Part shown: one piece after another, positions 34,590 to 46,100 of the stretch | Layout: each line of letters starts with the position of its first letter | Numbering within the stretch: position 1 is the first letter of the stretch | Assembly (NCBI GenBank): GCA_023078555.1 | Contig: CM041198.1 | Location: 6,944,924-7,008,923, forward strand | Direction of reading: 5' to 3' | From: Ulva prolifera | Taxonomy: Eukaryota > Chlorophyta > Ulvophyceae > Ulvales > Ulvaceae | Length of the DNA: 64,000 bases | Program-made: the position numbers and the translations under genes | The notes under the pieces: generated by a model | Told to the model about the DNA's origin: nothing | What the model saw: the letters and a program-made list of their open reading frames with translations, nothing else | The model's database searches: none

Positions 34590-37515
34590 GCGGTGGTTGT
34601 TGTCATCGTTGCCTCGGCGGATAAAGCTGGGAACATGGCCTGCACATCAATTTCTTGCGTGGCCGACACCTCATTTGAAAGGCATCTACCGCTGTCGGAA
34701 TTGTTGGGAGCTCGATGAGCATCAGGCGCCGTGTCGTGGCCTGACGCTCTGACCTCGTCAATGACGTCCTCGAGCAGCTGTTCATCGTCACTATTTAGCT
34801 CGGGCCAAGCAGAATTTTCATCATGTTCCGGATGCTCGTCATTCATGGAACGTTGCTGCAGCGGAGCTTCAAATGCGGAATATGGGACGACGATCGAAGG
34901 TGGCGGGACAAAATCAGTTCCCCTTGTAGCCTGGACCATCTCCGCTTCATTCGTGCAATTCGTTGTGTCATCGACCTGAACCTGTATGCCTGATTCATGT
35001 TGGCAGTGCAAATCCACATGATCGTCACAATCACTCAGTACTCTATTTGTTGGCAGCGCTCAAGAATTACGTGCATTACCTGGTCCTCGCAAGCTGCAAC
35101 AACATCACCAATGGGCTCTGCAAGCCATTCTTTGATGCACTGATTATAGAAAGCCATCAGTCTTGGGTGCAGAGGTACCGAGTGAACGGCCTCTGCACTC
35201 GGGGCAGGTGCGAATGCATTCTGATCATACTGACCTTCGTCTGCATTCTCATCTGGTTCTGACTCGGAAAGGTCGTCGATGTAGTTCACCAGTTCTTTAC
35301 GGTGCTTGTCATTGATGCATTGCAGTCTGTGCATCATCCTTTTGGAGGCCCCACACAACTCAGTAGGTGCTGCCACCCTCCACAAATGATCAGTCCATAG
35401 ACTCATCTCAAACGCTAGCTCGCCGTGAAAGAGCATTGACACATGTGGCCGTGACTTCCACGACCAGATCAGCGAGGGTGTGAGACCCTCGCTAGAGGCG
35501 CGCCTGTGGTTGTTGTTGGGGGCCTCTTTGGCAGCTGGCACTGTGCACGGGATCGTGTCTGCTGAACTCCAGCCATATCTTTCGGTTGCTATTTGTTCCA
35601 TGGTATCGGCGCGGTCGTCGATCCATTCAGCAGTGAGCCACTGAACAGCCTGCAATGGTGCACGTTATGTTCAGTCAAGTGCAGCAACTGTTTTCAATTG
35701 TGAGGCACGGAACTGTGTGTTGTATCACACCATTAGATTGCAATTAAAAAATGGATAAACATATGAAGCTGCATGATCCTGGATCACGATACTGCGGGTG
35801 GTGACATGGAACATCACCTGTGGCGCAGTTTTGCACAGACCGCATATGAACTCATAGAGTCGGTTAGCCAATTGATCTTTGTTTCGGATTGTGTTCTCAC
35901 TGTGCCCTTCCCGGAACTTGCGTAGTTGGTCCCGATACGATCCTAGAGGCGGATCACCTGCTGCAAGTTGTCCAGCGGATGGCTCATCATCGTACATGGG
36001 AGTCTCCAGGGCAGTATCAATGCCATCTTGTAACGCTGTTGCATTTGCAGGTTGTCCATCGACATCAATCGCCAAGGCTGCAGTGTTCGGGTCACCTTCA
36101 GCGTCACGCTCGGCCATAAACATCAGAAAGTCCAGCATACATGCCTCTCTGGCTCTACTCTTCATATGTTCCGTGGCCCTGCACATGTAGGCGTGAGAAG
36201 GACAGTTCGTGTGCTTATAGCGGATACTGCAGTGTGATGCTGGTCTGATGCGGTGGAGGCAGCATGCTTTGTAATTTCACCACCCCGCTGCCCTGATTTC
36301 TTGATGTCACCGTAGTATGCCCTTGCTTGCGACCGTCTGTACGTCTCCCCGTAGCAAGTGCACGCCAGCAACGCCTGTAGCTCACGCACGTCATCCTTGT
36401 CGAGGATCTGCATGTACATGCACATCCACTGCATTAGATCCTGAAAGTTGTCAGTACAAGAAGATGCTGCATATTACTGTCCGATGTTCAATTTGTTCCT
36501 GATTTCGTTGCATTGCATGTGCTCAGCCATCAACCACAGCAAGGGAGTACCTCATTAACAGCATTAGACTTCAGCTTGATTTTCAGCTTCGTCTTTGGGA
36601 CTGCTTGCCCTGGTAGAAACCCTTGCATGTCCGGCGCCCACCACCGGGCTGCCTTACATAATGACTCTTCTTGCGGTGGCTGCTTTTGCTGTGGAGGCAT
36701 GTCCACCGCGATCGAGAGCAGGGTTTTGGACAGTCTTGATGGCATATACGCTACCGATGCCAGCCCGGCCTCCAATCGTCTCGAGTCCTACACAATGTGC
36801 ATCTGTAGACTGTACCATGTGACAAGCGCCATCATGGTCGTGCTAGTGGTAGTGTGTGCACCATTGCAGGAAAACTTGCTCACGCTCTCGTTTGAATACA
36901 GTTGTGGACGCACCTCCGCCGTGTCCGCGTCCGTGGCCGACTTCGGCTTGTTCTTTCCGCGAACCTTTTTATTGGTGTTCAGCCGCAGGCTAAAGTGCCC
37001 CGCAGTGGGCTTCGTGTTAGCGACTTGCACCAACGCCGCATGCGCCTCTGCCGCTTCTTCGAGCGGCATCGCGTAAACCTGCTCGATGATCTTCCGGAAA
37101 GTCTTTTGTTTCTTGCCTTCTTCGAATTCCAACATATATTCCTTCTGTCCTGCCTTCCCCAATTCTGACTCGGCAGCAACAATGATGTCCTCTGCGTGTT
37201 GGCGCCGCTCAGGCATCGACTGCATAGGACGGGTTGTATACGTTTCTAAGGTGACAATTTTTAAGCCCTGGGAATACACATCGATGATCTTGACGTCCCG
37301 TGTGGGCAACCTTTTCGTCTTAGCGAGTTGTCCGGCCATGGCGAACACGGAATCTGCCACTGCGCACGGCGTCGATTTGCGTGTACGTAGCTGATGGTCA
37401 CGTCAGATCCTGCTGCATTTGTTTCTGGATCTGAGACGCCAACTGTGGAGGGGTCGATTTTGAATGAAGTAGTGCGCGTCATGCGCCGTACGTGGCGGGG
37501 GGTTGTGGGCTCCAT
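33911..37515 (-). CDS. CACTA-1 second gene, unrecognised multi-exon protein
   Basis: Minus-strand gene transcribed away from the transposase. Supported coding blocks, 5' to 3', are about 37360-36914 (ATG at 37339, or a further exon with an ATG at 37515), 36787-36551, about 36428-36300, 36226 to about 35770, 35649-35080 and 34981-33911. The last two join cleanly in phase 0 (GAGGACCAG donor, CATACAG acceptor). The protein includes a charged N-terminus (EFEEGKKQKTF), a segment with CPSHAYMC, an acidic stretch (DDLSESEPDENADEGQ), a poly-proline run encoded by a 32-bp G homopolymer, and a basic C-terminus (NKWRRKAAAK). I do not recognise a family. By position it may be the accessory, TnpA-like protein of the element, which is inference only. 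Exon junctions at the 5' end are approximate. Confidence 0.5.
34557..34588 (+). repeat. Poly-G tract inside the CACTA-1 second gene
   Basis: 32 consecutive G. It reads as poly-proline in the minus-strand protein and is a likely site of length variation and frameshift. Confidence 0.9.
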
Positions 37516-38440
37516 GAAGTCAACATGTGGGTGTTTTCACCGTCCTCGACGGGATTAGGAAAACCGCATAACATGCGAAGTAAGAGGCCGACTCTGGTCG
37601 CATGATGCACATATGTGTAGAATTGGTCGGTATCTGAAATGCAGCACATCAGTCTCCTTCCGTGCGTTCGTCCTCAACATTGCACGTGCCGCAAGTTCTT
37701 GCATAGTACAATCGACATTGTACTCGTTCATCTTTGATACAGCGCAAAATCCTATGTGATCGGCGAGCGGACTAGACAACCTTGGTCATACGCACGAGTC
37801 CTCCGAACCGTCGTGCTCTCGTCCTTGAGTGCGTCCACCGGCGTCATTATATAATTCTACTGCTCCAGCATCAACAGATCTCAGCAGACTTCAGGCAATG
37901 CGCGTACTCTGCAAAATTGACAGTGTCTTCTCCAATGAGCCCAGCTGGGGGGTGGCGCCTTGATCTCTAAGCTGCCCTCCAACTTCCGTGAGGGAGTACA
38001 GGATAACCTGTGACAATCATGCTTCTGGAGAAACGTTAGTCACAGGCACATATCCTGTTTGGCGTAGGCACCTACGCAGGTGCTCAATGAGCACTGCTCA
38101 TGCTAATGTTCGTATGCAGATCATCCGATGCCACCTCTCTGGACCATTTGGTGACAAACGAGCAACTTCCCAAGTGGCCGTCGTAAGACGATGAAACCTA
38201 GCCGAGTTGTGACAGCAATAACCCCCTCGTATTGGGTTAACCAATTGCAATTGCGGCAGCAATGAATGAAAATGTTGACTCAACCAGCATGGTGGTAATT
38301 GAACCATAAAGTTCAATAGTCTTTCTGACGAAGGTGTAAGCACATGTTTCCATCAACCTTGTACACTCTTGTGTGGTGGTGATTATACGTTGGCATACTG
38401 CACGTGTTAATGGTTCCAACCTTGTTCCAGTGACTGAGTG

Positions 38441-39595
38441 CACACATCAACCGATTCGAAACTCCTCAACTACACCTACAGCCTGGGTACTGGGCAGAGT
38501 TTGAGCTGGATCAGAGCAAGTCCAGGTACCAAACTGCCAGGCGGTGTGTCTGCAGCGTTGAATTCCGGTGTGCAGCACCGACACACGAGAGCAGCCCCAG
38601 CAGATGTGATGCTGCACACATCAACCGATTCTAAACTCCTCAACTACACCTACAGCCTGGGTACTGGGCAGAGTTTGAGCTGGATCAGAGCAAGTCCAGG
38701 TACCAAACTGCCAGGCGGTGTGTCTGCAGCGTTGAATTCCGGTGTGCAGCACCGACACACGAGAGCAGCCCCAGCAGATGTGATGCTGCACACATCAACC
38801 GATTCGAAACTCCTCAACTACACCTACAGCCTGGGTACTGGGCAGAGTTTGAGCTGGATCAGAGCAAGTCCAGGTACCAAACTGCCAGGCGGTGTGTCTG
38901 CAGCGTTGAATTCCGGTGTGCAGCACCGACACACGAGAGCAGCCCCAGCAGATGTGATGCTGCACACATCAACCGATTCTAAACTCCCCAACTACACCTA
39001 CAGCCTGGGTACTGGGCAGAGTTTGAGCTGGATCAGAGCAAGTCCAGGTACCAAACTGCCAGGCGGTGTGTCTGCAGCGTTGAATTCCGGTGTGCAGCAC
39101 CGACACACGAGAGCAGCCCCAGCAGATGTGATGCTGCACACATCAACCGATTCTAAACTCCTCAACTACACCTACAGCCTGGGTACTGGGCAGAGTTTGA
39201 GCTGGATCAGAGCAAGTCCAGGTACCAAACTGCCAGGTGGTGTGTCTGCAGCGTTGAATTTCGGTGTGCAGCACCGACACACGAGAGCAGCCCCAGCAGA
39301 TGTGATGCTGCACACATCAACCGATTCGAAACTCCTCAACTACACCTACAGCCTGGGTACTGGGCAGAGTTTGAGCTGGATCAGAGCAAGTCCAGGTACC
39401 AAACTGCCAGGCGGTGTGTCTGCAGCGTTGAATTCCGGTGTGCAGCACCGACACACGAGAGCAGCCCCAGCAGATGTGATGCTGCACACATCAACCGATT
39501 CTAAACTCCTCAACTACACCTACAGCCTGGGTACTGGGCAGAGTTTGAGCTGGATCAGAGCAAGTCCAGGTACCAAACTGCCAGGCGGTGTGTCC
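38441..39595 (+). repeat. 174-bp minisatellite, 6.6 copies
   Basis: Units start at 38441, 38615, 38789, 38963, 39137, 39311 and 39485; the last is cut at about 39595. Units differ by only a handful of bases. Because 174 is divisible by 3 and the unit lacks stops in one frame, the array is open for 392 codons (58-residue unit containing SLGTGQSLSWIRASPGTK). A TGA lies directly before the array in that frame and the first ATG is at 38608, so coding is unproven. It lies in the divergent promoter interval between the two CACTA-1 genes. Confidence 0.95.
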
Positions 39596-39821
39596 ATAAT
39601 TTGCATTTCGGCATAATGCATGGATGCTGACGCTTGGACAGCTAATGTAAACCGAAGCGACTGTCGAGGGAGGTGCAGGTGCCAGCTATAACCGGCCGTT
39701 GCGCGATAGCCAGGAAACACACCACCACTCACAGCTACGAAGTACAACACTTGTGTCCCAGTACTAGAAGGCGACTACATAATTGTCCGTCGCGCCGACT
39801 GCCACCTACTGCTCCGATAAA

Positions 39822-42800
39822 ATGGTAGGCCGCAAGATAGGCAGCAAATTCTGCATATACCAAAACAATGTCTATCAATGCCCGGACTGTTTGGGGCGCT
39901 GTAGGACACGGGACCGAATGAGGTACCACTTCCAGAAGCAAACAATTCATAACGGGCGTGTTGTGGCATGTCAAGTGCCTAAAGATGAGGCTTCTATCGC
40001 TGCGGAAGAAGCATGGCAAGCGCGTATTGCTGGGAAGAAACGGCGTCTGGAAGAACAGCCTTGCAGCTCGCCACAGCAGCAGCACTGCCACAGCGGATGC
40101 CCGGAATCATGTTCACTGCAGAAGACACGAGCTGATGCCGATGAAGGTCACTGTCATGGTGAGATACCCAGGCCTGCCTTTCACGTGGTTTACCGCGGTT
40201 CGGCCACGGGCATGCGGTCCGCAGTTTTTGACTTGCGTGCGGTAGGACTGCCAAGGTCAGCTTTTCACGCTGCAGGTGACCAGTCACCTGAGCAAGCTCA
40301 TAAACCTACCATGGACTCGACACACGTTCCTGTCAACGAGATTGCTGCTGCGATGCTACAACGCATCCTTGACAGTGGAGATGACTCCGGCACCATGCCA
40401 ATCGAGGTACCAGAGGGGGTGGTCGACTACTTACAGGTGAGGATCCACAGTGTCATCATAACTGCATGCTGTACAGATACTCCCGGCATCTTTGAGTGGA
40501 GCACCTTGCCGGTCTATGTGTGTTCTCACTGAACACGAACCGTCACCTGTAGCCTTTCCATGCTACAGCGTGGCATGGCATGGATCAGGAGATGTCTACT
40601 TGTGTCGGGGGCGGGTACATCAGGGGATTGCATACTACCATGAATTCGTGGAGAACATCCCATCAATAGATATGCCTGGCAGGTCGGCTCCCCGCCAACC
40701 ATATAGCACGCTGCAGGAGCTTTCTGGCATCGACTCGTGCAAACCGGGAGATGATGACATGCTACATCTCCGGGGTGGGCTTGAAGAGGAGGAAGATCCG
40801 GACCTACAGGAGCACGCCGATGACGCAGAAGCATACTTTCAGGCTCTTGGCTTGCCGAATCTCTTGGCGGACGAAGAGGAGGAAGCCGACGAGGCGGGGG
40901 GGGCAGCCACCAAGGAAGCTTGGCCTCTGGAATTGCTACAGAAGCCACTGTACCCTGGCTGTCAATACACTGTCCAGCAGTTTTGCTACGCCCTGTTCCG
41001 AGTGAAGACCGGATCCATCCGGGATGACAGAGCAGATCTATTGTGCAAACTCATGGCCCAAGTTATGCCAGAGGGATATCTGGGACCCAAGTACGTCCAT
41101 CAGGCCTAGCGGCAGCGACACCACAATGCTGCCACCTATGCTGACTAGTTTCCAGCGCCTCATACTTGGGCACTACTAGCATCCGGGTATCGAGAGTGCA
41201 GGAGCTATCATGAACTCAAGCAGGCGAACCGAGTTCAACCAGCAGCCGCATTTGAGCACCATATCTGCCCGGTGTCAAGTTGTAGCCACGTCTTTGCCAA
41301 AATTCAGAAAGGCGAGTGGGAGCAACACCGGAATGACATTTGCCCCCACTGTGGCCATGGACGGCGGTTCAAAAAGTCGGCGGGTCACCTGCAGGCCTCG
41401 AGAAGGTTCGTTTACCCCCGACACGACTCAATGCACACCCACCTGAGCACCTGCACCGCGACCGTTGCATGAAATTTTTTCCAGGGGAGCAGCATGCACT
41501 GTAACATAGTGTTGAATGTAGGATGTGGGATCTCGGCATTGAGAGCGCTATGGCCAAATTCCTGGAGGACCCTGAGATCAGGCAATGCATCAAAGACAAG
41601 CTGCATCGCACCACAGCTGACCCCCAGACGTATTACGGATCACAGGCATTCAAAAATCTGAATGACGACTGCGCGGGTGCTCTCATGATGCACAATGTCC
41701 TCACCATGCTCATCAGCATAGGAGGTGACGGAGTGCAGTTGCTGAACTGGGGCAAACGGACTGCCACTGTCATTGCAGTCAAGTGCGAAGACTTGCCAAT
41801 GCACATTGTCCAGACAGCGCGAGCAGTGGCTCCTCTGATCATTATCGAGGGACCTACAGAGCCTGGCACTCTGGACCACATTCTCAAGCACACCGTTGAT
41901 TTCCTATGTGACCACGCCCCATCACGGACCACAGGCAGTGCGAGCTCAGCCCACTCAGACTCCACCACTCTGTGCTGAACGCGGTGTCATGAAGTGCGCC
42001 CATGCTTGCAGACGTTGACGGTATTCCGATGGCTTGGAGCGCCCCGCACCCATTCCATGTGGCAGCCAATCAAGCAGCAGAAGCTCTGAAAGCGGCGGAG
42101 GCTGTCCACGCAGCAGCTGTGATTGCCAAAAATGCGGATCCGGACAACGACGTTGCAAGTGCTCAGCTACTCGGGGCACAAACTGCACTTGACACCGCGT
42201 CTCAGGCAATGCATCAAGCTGCAGAGGCAGCGAGTGTCGTGTTGCCGGTCGTGCTGGAGCACTGGTTTCCAGTATTGATGGCACTACATGGGGACACACC
42301 ATTTGCCGCGAAACTCCGGCATTCGGTGGGGATTGCTGCTCCAGCAGCATGCCCTCGCTGCATGCTGTTGGCGTCAAAGAGGAAGCCGACGGAAGATGGG
42401 TCCCCCGGAGACACAGTACTGAACGCCACATCGTATGGAGGCTGTGCATGCAAGGCTGAAAGAAATGCTCCAATCGTGCCTGAAGCCGGACCTTGCAGCA
42501 TGTCTACACATGCAGGCTTCGAATACTCTGCTGAGGATGGCTCATTTGACAAAGAGGCAGCAAAGCTCCTCTTGATTGATGACGATCTGGACGAGCTCAT
42601 CGCGGAAGCTGCCTTGGTGGCAACAGAAAAAGAGAGAGAGATCTACGTGACGGAGCTGAACAACAAATTGGCTGCCCTTGGGCCAAATGCTACCGTGCAG
42701 GACAAAGCCAAGGGTACGTTCCAATTAATCCATACTCATCGATACTCTCATGTGCAAGAAAAGTAGCAGGATCGCTAGGTGATTCAATCAAGAGAACTGC

Positions 42801-44724
42801 ATACACAACATGATCATCAACATCGGCGAGATGTGCACCGTGCAGTGTACGAGAGTGAGTTCGAGAAATTCCAAAAAGAGTGCAACAAGAAACACCTGCC
42901 ATTGGGTCGTAATGGGAAATGTGTGTTCAGCAGACTACCATACTACAGGTTAGCGTCCGGTCATGACTGCGTTGATGTGCTTCGTGAGCCTATTGCATGT
43001 CACTCGCAGTACACCACCGGGCTATGCTCTGCAGGCCAGAGGCTATGCATCGCATCCCGCTAGCACACGCTTTCTGTAATGGCCTGATCAAAGGCTTCTG
43101 GGCGCTCATGGCGAGGAGTGGCAAGGTGCCGCTGCGACAAGGCAACGACATTATACTGTCAAGAGACGCGCGGAAGGCAATAAAAGCGCAAGTTGCTGAG
43201 CTTCGAGGAACCACATGCTTCACCGCAGCTCTGCCGGACATCGTCCAGTGCGCACTTGATGCAACTGCTGAATAGCTTGAGCAGCGAGGTGTACGTGTGC
43301 ATGTCAGGGTGTATGCATTGAGGCCAGCACGCTGGCACCGTGTGGCATTGCCAAGCATTACCACCTCTGACCGTAATCTCCAAACATTCTGGCGCATGCA
43401 GTGGCTCCAACATGACGATGGAGGACAAACTCACCTGGGCGGACACTGTATCCGCTTATGCCCTGCATGAAGCGGGAGTGGACGAGAGGATTCTGGAGAT
43501 GTGGGGACATCTCCGCACTGCAGTGGTATACTTCATGCGATATCAAGAAGGTCAACATCAACCGGAGCACATTGATGCTGCCCAAGATGCACTGTTTCAG
43601 TACAGCGTCCTCGTCCAGGAGCACTTTGACACCAACCACCTGATGACATTTCAACTGCATACATGCATGGCACACGTAGCAGAGCAGGCTCGCCTCTGCG
43701 GGCCCACTGCATTTGCTGCGGAGTGGTGGCTCGAGAGGTGCATGCAGGTTTTCAAACGAATCACAAAGTACCGCTCTACACGCCACCCAGAATGTGTGGG
43801 AACCAATCACTTCTTGGCTGTCCAAGCACTGGACAAGATCGCCTCTTGCTGCCCACAGTCAACTGCGCTCTTGGACAAGATCGACCCCCCTGCAGGACGC
43901 ACCAGAAAAGGTGCCCGGGACGACACTGCGGGTGACGAGTGGCTCGCTGGGCCCATTCAAGATGTGAGCGATGACCATCTCGCGGTGAGGACCATACACC
44001 CTCTTCATTTTGATCCACAAACGCCGTGTACCACAAACACCGTGTACATGCCCATTGTTGCATTGCAACGAGCACGTCCGTGGTTGTGCACCTGGTCCTC
44101 TTCATGCAGGTCACACGGGTCAAGCAGGCACTGCAGGCCACAAGCCTGAAAGCCGCTGGAGACACCGAGGCATTGTGGTCCGAGGCGGGAGGCCTGCTGA
44201 ATCCGGGTCTGTTGGGTGGCAATGGTGCCAACGGGCAACCACGCGTCCGGTTGTTTCGCAGTAAGATGGCTTCGTGTAAGGGAGGCCACTTCCTCGTGAG
44301 GACCACCGAGGCCAAGACTTCAAAAGTTGACTACTTGGCGTACGTGCCATTCCTGCTAGATGGAGGCCAAGGGAATGCAGAAGGCGGAGTAGGTGCCATC
44401 AACACAGTGATGAAGATCTCTGATATCTTCTTGTGGCAGGAGACATCAGCAGATGGAGTTGTTCGGAAAACACGCTTTCTGCTGGGGGAAATGCATGAAC
44501 TGCAGCCTGTGGGAGATCCGCTGCACGGGTATGAAGTGCGGTATACGGACACATCCATTGGAGAAAGGCTCAGAAAGCCGTCGTTGCTACAGAAGAAGCC
44601 ACTCGTACAAGGAGGGGCGGGCTATACTTACGGAGTGCGACTAGACCAGGTGGACTGTACTCTAGTGAGCACTCGGAACGAACAGTTTTTCGTTCCAACA
44701 CTGAAGATGTCTACGTTTGGTTAG
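39822..44724 (+). CDS. Tnp2-type CACTA transposase (CACTA-1, 9 exons)
   Basis: DDE transposase that would bind the element ends and catalyse cut-and-paste transposition in the nucleus. Exons 39822-40436, 40624-41090, 41202-41405, 41522-41937, 42012-42713, 42846-42948, 43035-43247, 43402-43984 and 44110-44724 join in phase with GT-AG introns and encode 1,305 residues without a stop. In order: an N-terminal zinc-finger-like CPDC...H...H; acidic linker; PKSYHELKQANR; a zinc motif ICPVSSC...CPHCG; catalytic D in GGDGVQL; IIIEGPTEPGTLD; second D in LMALHGD before CPRC; LPYYRPEAMHRIPLAH; and the third catalytic E in AAEWWLERC. Each junction from exon 3 to exon 8 aligns with the CACTA-2 transposase. 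The donor of exon 4 has one alternative in the same phase. It appears intact. Confidence 0.85.
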
Positions 44725-46082
44725 CGTATATCATGGAGCAGTGTTGAACATGAGCAATGATGTGCATTGCAAGTTGTGCAATTGCATGAATTGGTAACAC
44801 AGCGTACTGTCACATGGCATAGAGTGCCAACATCGCTCCACATAGACCCAATGCACGATTTGGCGTGCAAATTAGAGACAATCACACAGCAACAAGTACC
44901 CAACCGGGACTAGTTGCAGGAGGGATTCCACAGAATTGCTATGGCATAATTGTCTTGTGGGCGAGTCTGCTGCTAGCATGAGTTACAAATCTTATTAGCA
45001 GACTTGATGCGAAATATTACACACCACTGACCCTGCTACAGAACTTGACGCATATTCGGTACTGATGGGATGCTGAACTCATCTCCATTTCCACTGCCGC
45101 TATAGATTTGCAGTGACCACGGTGCCTGCATGTCCCCACAGCATTTCATTAATGATGTATACGGCACACGTGTGCTTTGCAAACAATTGTGGAAGTGGAG
45201 AGTGGAATGTGGCATGTCTTTACCGGCGACTTACCCACAATCTAAAGCGAAGATGTCTATAGCAAATGCGGCAGTTTCCACAGCGAAGAGGGGCTCATCA
45301 GATGGAGCAACTGGTATCATAGGTCAAGAGTGGCACTTGGTCACCACCCGCTCAGCGATCGTAGCATCACTCTCGGTAGTCTCAGCCACCTGCACTCGGG
45401 GGCTTACGAGCATCAGTACACGCTGAATCTGGGCAATAGCACGGCATTGAAGGATGGGAATGTCCGGATGGTGTCAACGACGCACACTATCTTGATAACT
45501 ACTTCCGATGAGACCGGCAGACTCTCGGGCGTCGAATGGTGACCTGAAGACACTGTCAAACGAGTAGCGCACTCTCGGATGTCATGCGTGCTTTCGGCCC
45601 GCTCGCAATATGCCCTTCATGTACACGACAGATTTGCAAACAGTAATGATTGCTTCGTTCCCGTACAGGGGACCTGCGTGTTTACAAGCTGGCTTAGCAA
45701 GCTGGTCCGCTGTGTACTTCTCCTGGCGTTATCTCTCACCAAACGTCGAGGTTGCGCCATGCACTTACCAAATATGCTCCTGGGATCACACAACGTCTTG
45801 TGTTGCCAATGCATTGTGCGTCTGCGTCCATTCTGCTGGTTGTCTAAGGTACCCCTGCAACAATCCATCAATGTGCCCCTTCTAGTGCAATGTGGTGGCC
45901 ACTTTGATAACTGCCCCAGCTTGTACTGCACAGAAAGGCCCCTGACTGCAACTGTGGCTCTGGGGCGAGTTTCGCCCCGGACTGCTGTACGCTGCAACAG
46001 CCCCTGATGCAGCATGGGGCATTATTGCCCTCAGCCCACCCGCCCCTGATCCGAAAGGGGCACTTCCCCCAACTCTGGGGAG
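44725..46082. other. CACTA-1 right subterminal region
   Basis: No gene recognised. Near the end it holds GGGGCA motifs in both orientations (for example ATGGGGCATT and AAAGGGGCAC around 46013-46065), mirroring the left end. Confidence 0.6.
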
Positions 46083-46100
46083 GTCAACTTTCTTGTAGTG
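46083..46100 (-). repeat. CACTA-1 right terminal inverted repeat
   Basis: GTCAACTTTCTTGTAGTG, the exact reverse complement of the left end, followed by the GCT target duplication. Confidence 0.97.

Larger units (their letters stand above)
32065..46100 (+). mobile_element. CACTA DNA transposon CACTA-1 (14,036 bp)
   Basis: Complete element of the CACTA (EnSpm/CMC) superfamily. It begins CACTACAAGAAAGTTGAC and ends with the exact reverse complement, 18 bp perfect, followed by imperfect inverted similarity of C-rich and G-rich sequence. GCT is duplicated on both sides (32062-32064, 46101-46103), and the empty site survives in module copy 1. Inside are a divergent gene pair, a Tnp2-type transposase (39822-44724, plus strand) and an unrecognised multi-exon gene (33911-37515, minus strand), with a 174-bp minisatellite between them. 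The intact reading frames suggest a young and possibly autonomous element. Confidence 0.95.

Noticed and set aside
38438-39616. A 392-codon open frame across the minisatellite as a real repeat-protein gene
   Set aside because: The frame starts at GTG directly after an in-frame TGA, the repeat length makes an open frame automatic once one unit is open, and there is no signal, domain or splice partner. Kept as a repeat.
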